The translations under genes were made by a program, and so were the position numbers. A DNA stretch of 64,000 nucleotides from Quillaja saponaria (taxonomy: Eukaryota; Streptophyta; Magnoliopsida; Fabales; Quillajaceae), in NCBI GenBank assembly GCA_029379385.1, contig CM055615.1, positions 6,138,001-6,202,000 on the forward strand. Reading direction: 5' to 3'. This document shows positions 58,105 to 64,000 of the stretch, one piece after another. The stretch's first letter is position 1. Every line of letters begins with the position of its first letter. The notes beneath the pieces are model-generated. The model did not search any database, was not told the origin of the DNA, and saw nothing but the letters and a program-made list of their open reading frames with translations.

Positions 58105-58760
58105 TCAGAGAAGATTTCATTTTGAATCTAAGTATGATAGGTATATGGCTCGCATTGTGTGGGAAAAGACTGCATAAGAACGATTCAATCAACTAATTCA
58201 TAATGCGAGAACAATGGCAAGTGTAAAAAGTACATCGCAAAACCCTTTTGATTAGAGAGGATTCGGTCCAGCATATATTCAATCCGAATATTTTAATGAG
58301 TTGTGTAAAACAACATGAAATACAGAAGAGTGGAAACATAAGTCAACGGCTACCATGAAAAATCGAAGTTCAATGCTAGAGGCTAATGTTCATGATGGAA
58401 GTTTGTACACATTCATTCATCATAAAGGAGATTATGGTAAACAAATAAATCATTTGATTTACCAACTCAATTTTTTTTAATATTATTTAAAATTTATGTT
58501 TATTTTATAGGAAAAAGAGCTGAAACAACCTGTCTGATACAAGGAGTTGTTTGACCAGAGGCATAAGAGAAAGATAGGATAGTTCATTTCTCAGCATTCA
58601 CAGAATATTAGCGTTAGTGTTAACCTTTAAAATAAGTGATTATTTTTTATATATTCAATGAAATTTATATAAATTTAATATTTTTTGATTTATAGGAAGG
58701 TATTATAGTAAAGTTACTGAATAATATAGAGAGGAAGGATGTTCCTTGTCTGTAAAACCA
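58105..58760 (+). pseudogene. CACTA transposon protein fragment, Transposase_24-like
   Basis: The frame from about 58111 reads RFHFESKYDRYMARIVWEKT, TAA, ERFNQLIHNARTMAS, NPFD, TAG, RGFGPAYIQSEYFNELCKTT, TGA, NTEEWKHKSTATMKNRSSML then FIHHKGDYG. This is the pattern of the plant En/Spm-associated Transposase_24 (Ptta/En/Spm) family: aromatic/basic 'YMARI', 'F...RG(F)GP..I', 'W...EEWK.KS..AK.NR', 'H..G'. A GT donor at 58437 and an acceptor TTTTATAG before 58510 frame a second exon (QPV.YKELFDQRHKRK). A third exon start lies near 58695. The stops sit where Gln or Trp is expected. It belongs to the CACTA debris in this region. Confidence 0.65.
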
Positions 58761-59355
58761 GTTATAGATACCAACACGTGATTGTATTCTACTGGTCAGC
58801 CAAAGAAGGTAGATTTTATGCCTTTGGTTATACTTTTAACACTTGTTATTCACGTTCCTCGTCTTTGGTTAGCATTAGCTCACACTAACTTGTTCATCAT
58901 TTAGTGTATCTCTCTTAAAATAATATTTCTTAAGTATTATGCATATCGGGATACGTACCTAGATGTGCATTAAGCTGCATGCCGAGATTTAGACACAAAA
59001 TCAAGAGATACGTAGTTATTTTAATAATGTGCTAAAAGATATTGTGGATGCTATCAGATAAATGCCAACTTCTTTGTCTTGGTCGTCTAGGGCACATGAG
59101 CATGAGAAAGGGAAAATGAAGGGAAAATGAAAGGAAAATGTGAACGACAAGCTATAAGTTTCGTTTCGATTATACAAAATAGAAAATAATTAAATTATAC
59201 AAATTTACTTATATAAATTGATTATGTTTTACTTGTTAGGATGATAACATTGATGTAACACTATATCTATATGAAACTTAAATGAAAATAAAGGTCATCT
59301 CTTTCTATAATGACAAAAATGTTTCGTTAAAATAGGTATAGCCAAGGAAAAATAG
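58761..59355. other. Spacer left of the copia element
   Basis: AT-rich with a purine-rich GGGAAAATGAA repeat near 59110-59140. No supported gene; it may continue the CACTA remnant. Confidence 0.4.
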
Positions 59356-59584
59356 TGTTAGCATAAATCAAGGGTTCTCAATTAACCCATGATCTATGCC
59401 TTATTATGTCTCTAAATTATGTATATAAATTAGACCTGTAATTATATGTAATTTCTATAATGTATTTGGTTTATGTTTAGTTTAGGTTCACTATGTTATG
59501 TAGATACCTCTAGCCTATAAATAAAGGCTCCCTCTTATACATTATATATTATCTCAATATACAATTCTTATTTCATTCAACTTA
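59356..59584 (+). repeat. 5' LTR of the decayed copia element
   Basis: TGTTAGCATAAATC... with a TATA-like CCTATAAATAAAGGC at about 59515. The 3' edge (TTCATTCAACT) is approximate. A degenerate primer-binding site (AGTAGAAGAGCC) follows. Confidence 0.8.
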
Positions 59585-60009
59585 GTAGAAGAGCCTTTTA
59601 AGGCTTCTTATTTTATTTTATATATTTTTATTTTGCAAGTGGATGGTTCACTTATCTTTTTTGAGCCTTTTCAGAGGTCCATTTTTCTCATCTTCTTCAC
59701 AAATAGGTCACCTATGACCTCTAGATCAAAACAACAATACCTGTTTTAGTTTGCAATCTGTGACTTGTCACCACTTTTTCTTGGCATCCCACTGATCAGT
59801 GGCATCACAACTCACCCTCAAATTCCATTTTGTCTAGCTATTGTTTCTATGGACAACACTTTATCTACTATGTCTTCTTCTTTCATCACTAAGCAACTTA
59901 CTCTAAATGAACTAACAATTACTTCACATTACAAACGTTCCTAGTATGGTAACAATAGTGATTATATTGGTTCTTCATTTTCCATCTTTTCTGCATGGTC
60001 TGTAACTTC

Positions 60010-60540
60010 AACTATAAAACCATGGTTACTTGATTATGCATGCTACAATCATATGACTTATGATTCTAATTTATTTTCTCACACTACCCCTAAACACTTC
60101 TATTACTTCTATCTACATTGTTGATAGTACTTCATTATACACCACACAAATAAGAGATATTTTCACATCTGCACTTTCTATTTCTAACACTTTACTCATA
60201 ACATCATTAGCTCATAATTTTATATCTTTTAGTCAAATTGCTGATCATGGCTGTGATTCATCTTAACTTTTCTGGCTACACTATTTAAGATGAACAGACA
60301 GGGAAAGTTATTGGGATAGGGCATAAGATAGATCATAATGTAAACATGAATGTAAACATGAACATATTGTTAAGCCATAATGTCTTACTACACTCTTCTT
60401 TTCTTCCTGAGTCATTATAAGGTGAAGCTGCTTTCAATGCAATCTACACTATAAATCGTACTCATTCAATTGTTTTACAAAATAAGTCTCCTTATGAGGT
60501 TTACATGGTAATAGTCGAAATTACAGTCTCTTATGCATGT
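60010..60540 (+). pseudogene. Copia protease/pre-integrase and integrase fragments
   Basis: About 60020-60265: KPWLLDYACYNHMTYDSNLF (the DSGA protease motif reduced to DYAC), then in the 60060-60266 frame LNTSITSIYIVDSTSLYTTQ, ISNTLLITSLAHNFISFSQI and ADHGCDSS. At about 60285-60330 a TDRES.IG.G-like pre-integrase segment follows. After a deletion, about 60390-60540 gives SSLLPES, GEAAFNAIYTINRTHSIVLQ and NKSPYEVY, from the integrase C-terminal half. The catalytic core is gone. Confidence 0.7.
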
Positions 60541-60669
60541 TTGGTTGTGTTTACTTTATCGATATACTATATTGCAATACCCTAAATTTTATGATATGTG
60601 AAATGAACTCTTTTTCATGGTTTGCATTATCCTTTTACATCTCATGTTTAGCTTATGACCTACTCTAAT

Positions 60670-61130
60670 GCAGATTAAGCACGAGATCCCTCTAACAGAA
60701 GGCCTATTATAGGTTTTGCTTCTTTCTTGGTGATTCTCTAATCTCATGGCATAGTAAGAAACAACCTATTATCTCTCATTTCACTATTGAGTCTAAGTAT
60801 TAAGCTCTTGTAGATACTACTACTGAGTTAATCTGGTTACGGTGGTTACAAGGAAACATAGGTGTCATTTTTTCTAAGATTAATTTGTTCTCCACTACAC
60901 CTATTCACTGTGATAGTCAAAGTGCTATTCAAGTTGCCAACAATGATGTTTTCAATGAACGAATAGAACACATTGAAATCGATCCTCATATCATGCGCAC
61001 TTATCTCACTCGTGGCACTTTCTGACTCATATATGGTCTTCCTTGGACTAAATTGCAGATATTTTCATGAAGTCATTCTTTATAAAAAACTTTCAATACT
61101 TAGTTTCCAAACTCAACTTGGTCTCTCATC
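60670..61130 (+). pseudogene. Copia RNase H fragment
   Basis: The plus strand reads ARDPSNRRPIIGFASFLGDS, LISWHSKKQPIISHFTIESK, Y, TAA, ALVDTTTELIWLRWLQ, then THIHCDSQSAIQVANNDVFN-like residues and ERIEHIEIDPHIMRTYLTRG. These are the standard blocks of Ty1/copia RNase H (Asp of DWAGD altered; ESEY and CDNQSA kept as ESKY and CDSQSA). Integrase remains lie upstream, so RT has been deleted between them. Confidence 0.8.
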
Positions 61131-61157
61131 AACAACCAAGAGTTTCCAGGGGGATAG

Positions 61158-61380
61158 TGTTAGCATAAATCAAGGTTTCTCAATTGAACCATGATCTATG
61201 CTTTATTATTTCTCTCAATTATGTCTTTCAATTAGGACTGTAATTATGTTTAATTGTCTATTATATATTTGGTTCATATTTAGTCCATGTTATCTAGACA
61301 CTTCTAGCCTATAAATAGAGGCTTCATCTTATATATTATATATCATCTCTATATACAATTCTCATTTCATTCAACTAATA
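61158..61380 (+). repeat. 3' LTR of the decayed copia element
   Basis: Starts TGTTAGCATAAATCAAGG and ends near CATTCAACTAATA, with CCTATAAATAGAGGC at about 61308. Noticeable divergence from the 5' LTR suggests an older insertion than the copia element at 32623. Confidence 0.8.
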
Positions 61381-61911
61381 TAAATAAATTTTTGAAATAG
61401 GGGTGAGAATCAATTGATTAGGTTCCACTATATATATATTTTTTAACGAAACTTATAAGGTCGGTTTTCAAAAATGAAAACCAACCTACCTACAAGAAGG
61501 CATTACAACCGAGTAACCTAAAATGTGTATTTAATGGTTTGGTTTGAATTTTATGATCACTTTTGGACCTAATTGGGCCCTTTACCCAAAAACATAGCAC
61601 TACCCAAAAATGATTAATAATTAAATATCAGTTAGACAAATGTTCAGAGAATTTTTTAAGTTTTTTTACATAACTACCTGTTAGCTGTTTTTGTGTTCAA
61701 TTGTCTACATGTAATTTATTTTAATTAGAAAGAACTGTTTGAAAAAGTTTTTGTAAATGAACTTGTAGTTAGTTAATTTTTTATTTTTTTTATAAATTTT
61801 AATTTTGTGTGAATAGACGTAGAAGTATTTGTTGTTGTTGTTGTCTTTCAAAAAAAAAAAAAAAATTGTATAATTATTTTAAAAAATAGTAAGGATTTAC
61901 TGGAAGAGTTT

Positions 61912-61947
<36 letters not shown>

Positions 61948-62219
61948 ACTTTCTTTTTCTAAGTAGATTAAATTGACAAAAATATTCTTTAACTTAAAAG
62001 AATAAGAAATTATAAATATCGAATATACATATTAAGAATTTTTATATATTGGTTCGATATAGGTTTAGTTTGGTAATGTTGTGTGTTTTAAAAGTCATTG
62101 TAACTTTCATGTCGTCAAAAAGTCACAATAACCTTGTTTATTAAATTTTTACAAAATTTTTTTTTATACTATATTTTAATAGAATCAAAAACCGAGATCT
62201 TGTCATTCTTTAAAAAATA
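61381..62219. other. AT-rich spacer
   Basis: Poly-A/T runs (61849-61865, 61910-61945) and nothing else supported. Confidence 0.5.
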
Positions 62220-62660
62220 TAATCTTGATTTTAGAAAATATATCTATAAAATGTGAAATCCAATTCATTGGACAATCTAATCTATTCTTTATCTATAGAC
62301 GTAGAAGACACGATTTATATTATAGTTCAAAGACACGATTTATTTGATCACCAAAATCTAATGACATTAAAAATTCTCACAAGTGGGCAGTTCATGTACA
62401 AAAAGACATAAATATTATTTCAAACTTGTAATCATTCACACACAATCAAATTATTAATAAATTATCAAACTTAGTACAGACAAAGATAATATTTTTTAGT
62501 GAGTTATTTTTTTTATTGCATTTAATGTAAATTATTGAGGCATTCTTCCAACAGCAAATATAATAATCAATCAAAATTAATAGATTCAAAGTTTAATAAT
62601 TTCTACCACAAAAAATTTTAATAATTAATTTTAATTTAGTAGTTAAATGTGTTTAGACCC
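62220..62660 (-). repeat. Dispersed repeat R, copy 2 (uninterrupted)
   Basis: Its reverse complement aligns to 46332-46345 joined with 52535-52850. It contains an internal duplication of ATAAATCGTGTCTT absent from copy 1. Because GTCTAAACACATTTAACTAC is continuous here, this copy shows the unoccupied target of the solo LTR. Confidence 0.8.
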
Positions 62661-63167
62661 ATTTATAAACATGTTGATATCTAATATTTTGGTCCTTTAA
62701 GATTATATCAATTTTTAATTTGATTATCTAAGAATTTTTTCAGTCAATTTTATCTTTCAAGATTCAAAATTTTTTAATTAAGTTCAATTTTTTTTATCTT
62801 CATGTTACAAATTAACAAAATAACTACACTTGACATAAAAATAATAAAGTACCAAATTGTTTTTATATTTTACTAAACTTTTTTGGTCATTTTATTATTA
62901 AATTTTATAAAATTATTATATTTATGTATAACATATCATAAAAGAAACAAAAAGAGTACATTCAAGTCAGAACAAAAAAGTTTGTGAAAATTTTATTTTA
63001 CACGATTTTTGTGTAAAAGAAACATACCATCATCATTGATAATTAGTAGAACTACCATGTATTGTCTTTTTCGTTCAGATCATAAGGAGACAACATTTCT
63101 AAAAGAATCTTATTAGAACAAGACATAAGACCAATTTTTCTAATGGGAGTCAGCCTTGCCAACAACC
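62661..63167. other. AT-rich spacer
   Basis: No supported feature between repeat R and the LINE fragment. Confidence 0.5.
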
Positions 63168-63629
63168 ATGAAACTCATTGCTTAGAACTGTTATGGGCTA
63201 GGGAACTTAAGGATAGTCAATGCTCTATACAATATGTGTAGATTGGAAGCTCCCAATGTAATCTTTCTGTTTGAAATTAGATTACAGAGTTTGGAGATGA
63301 AAAGAATAAAATTTAGACTTCAGTATCATAATGGAGTTTGGTGGGACTGTTTGGTTGAGGGAAGGTTTGGAAGTATAGCACTATTATGGGATGATAGTAT
63401 GAATGTGTAGCTTTTGTCTATGTTGTTGAATCATGTGGATACTGCAATTTATGATGATTTTGGTGTAGCTGTATGGAGGTGCACTGGGATCTATGATTGG
63501 CCAGAAGAAAGTAACAAACACAAAATGTTTAACCTGTTGTATAGGCTTTTTTTATTGAGCCAATTTCCTTGGCTTTGTTTTGGAAATTTTAATGAGGTTC
63601 TTAGTAACACGAAGAAGTTAGGGGTGTAA
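63168..63629 (+). pseudogene. LINE (L1-like) endonuclease fragment
   Basis: APE-type endonuclease domain at the start of a plant LINE ORF2, the enzyme that nicks target DNA. The frame from ATG 63168 reads MKLIA, TAG, NCYGLGNLRIVNALYNMCRL, EAPNVIFLFEIRLQSLEMKR, DCLVEGRFGSIALLWDDSMN, V, TAG, LLSMLLNHVDTAIYDDFGVA, WRCTGIYDWPEESNKHKMFN and FPWLCFGNFNEVLSNTKKLG. Plant L1 elements start MKLLSWNCRGLGN, have a Glu in ETR (here EIR) and GDFNE, here GNFNE, so a key Asp is Asn. The first stop replaces Trp (TGG to TAG). The rest of ORF2 (RT) is absent after 63629: a truncated, dead copy. Confidence 0.85.
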
Positions 63630-64000
63630 TAATTATACAGATCTCACACATGAATTTATAACACATTAATAATAAAGTCTACGTACCTGACCCATAGCAG
63701 CAGATATGTAGAATCTCAAGCAAGCACGTCTCACTAGAATGCATATGTAGCTAGGTTTTCCTCTCCGTACTCTCTGTATTTACTGACAGCTTTCAATGGG
63801 ACAAGATATGCATGTTGAGAGAGGAGAGGAGACTTAACTATTTAATCTCAGATAAAACTCTAAGAATCATTCCATTAAAGACTCTTGAAGTCACTCAGCC
63901 TACACTTACTGCCAATCCACATCTAATCAAATAAAACATCTAATCATATAAAAAATGTGCTTAAACCTATCCCAAATGATCACATAAACTATATGGGCTT
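63630..64000. other. Window edge, unassigned
   Basis: It has a more balanced base composition at 63690-63830. The minus strand there has an exon-like stretch with a possible GT donor (GGGTCAG|GTACGT at about 63691). I cannot identify it; it could be the 5' part of a gene that continues to the left or an old repeat. Confidence 0.2.

Larger units (their letters stand above)
59356..61380 (+). mobile_element. Decayed Ty1/copia element with two short LTRs
   Basis: LTRs of about 225-230 bp at 59356-59584 and 61158-61380 both start TGTTAGCATAAATCAAGG. The 3' LTR is preceded by a polypurine tract CCAGGGGGATAG at 61146-61157. Internal fragments of protease/pre-integrase, integrase and RNase H are in order, with gag mostly and RT entirely missing. 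The flanking bases AATAG and AATAT may be a degraded target duplication. Confidence 0.85.

Noticed and set aside
52640..62485. Inverted repeat copies taken as terminal inverted repeats of one 10 kb DNA transposon
   Set aside because: The copies differ by indels, extend past the solo-LTR insertion on one side, and no short target duplication surrounds the pair; two independent copies of a dispersed repeat is simpler.

Overview
This is a TE-dense piece of an AT-rich plant nuclear genome, probably a eudicot. The evidence is the set of plant-specific mobile-element lineages (long-LTR Tekay/Del-type chromoviruses, an Athila/Tat fragment, Ty1/copia elements, CACTA and PIF/Harbinger remnants, a plant L1-like LINE) together with a broken CYP82-like cytochrome P450 and a nucleoredoxin-type DC1 gene fragment. 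I found no intact host protein-coding gene, tRNA, rRNA or CRISPR array. Species cannot be named from what I can see.

Layout. 1-11184: a plus-strand Tekay-like element, of which a gag remnant, 3' end and 3' LTR are visible, is interrupted at 7705/7706 by a minus-strand relative. That relative's 5' LTR (308-7705) carries an Athila/Tat-like fragment of about 3.5 kb. 11185-12008: unassigned sequence ending in a CACTA-like terminus. 12009-20797: a minus-strand Tekay element with both LTRs, a decayed gag-pol and chromodomain, and a short plastid-like segment inside its 3' LTR. 20804-24460: plus-strand Tekay remnants, rearranged as leader / 3' end / LTR stub / gag / PR / RT, cut off by a GC-richer organelle-like block and followed by a GC-rich ORF. 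26085-29804: a solo LTR on the minus strand with a perfect TTACT target duplication. 29989-31701: CYP82-like pseudogene on the minus strand. 32623-37051: a structurally complete but gag-less Ty1/copia element on the minus strand with GTATT duplication. 37361-41328: a solo LTR in the opposite orientation.

41329-46345 is mostly featureless, with a PIF/Harbinger transposase tail. 46346-52534 is a third solo LTR (minus), itself invaded by a nucleoredoxin gene fragment and a non-autonomous copia-like element whose LTRs hold arrays of small hairpins. 52535-59355 holds CACTA-type debris (terminus, subterminal-like repeats, Transposase_24 exons). 59356-61380 is a decayed Ty1/copia element. 61381-64000 has an inverted copy of the repeat at 52535, and a LINE endonuclease fragment.

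The window therefore reads as layered insertions, LTR-LTR recombination (three solo LTRs), deletion and mutational decay. The features do not work together as a pathway. I did not find a convincing new biological system. The best leads are structural: an internal empty-site paralog that proves one solo-LTR insertion, hairpin arrays in copia-like LTRs, captured host and organelle fragments, and inverted LTRs flanking the P450 pseudogene. All identities come from reading motifs by eye without database searches, and boundaries given as 'about' are approximate.
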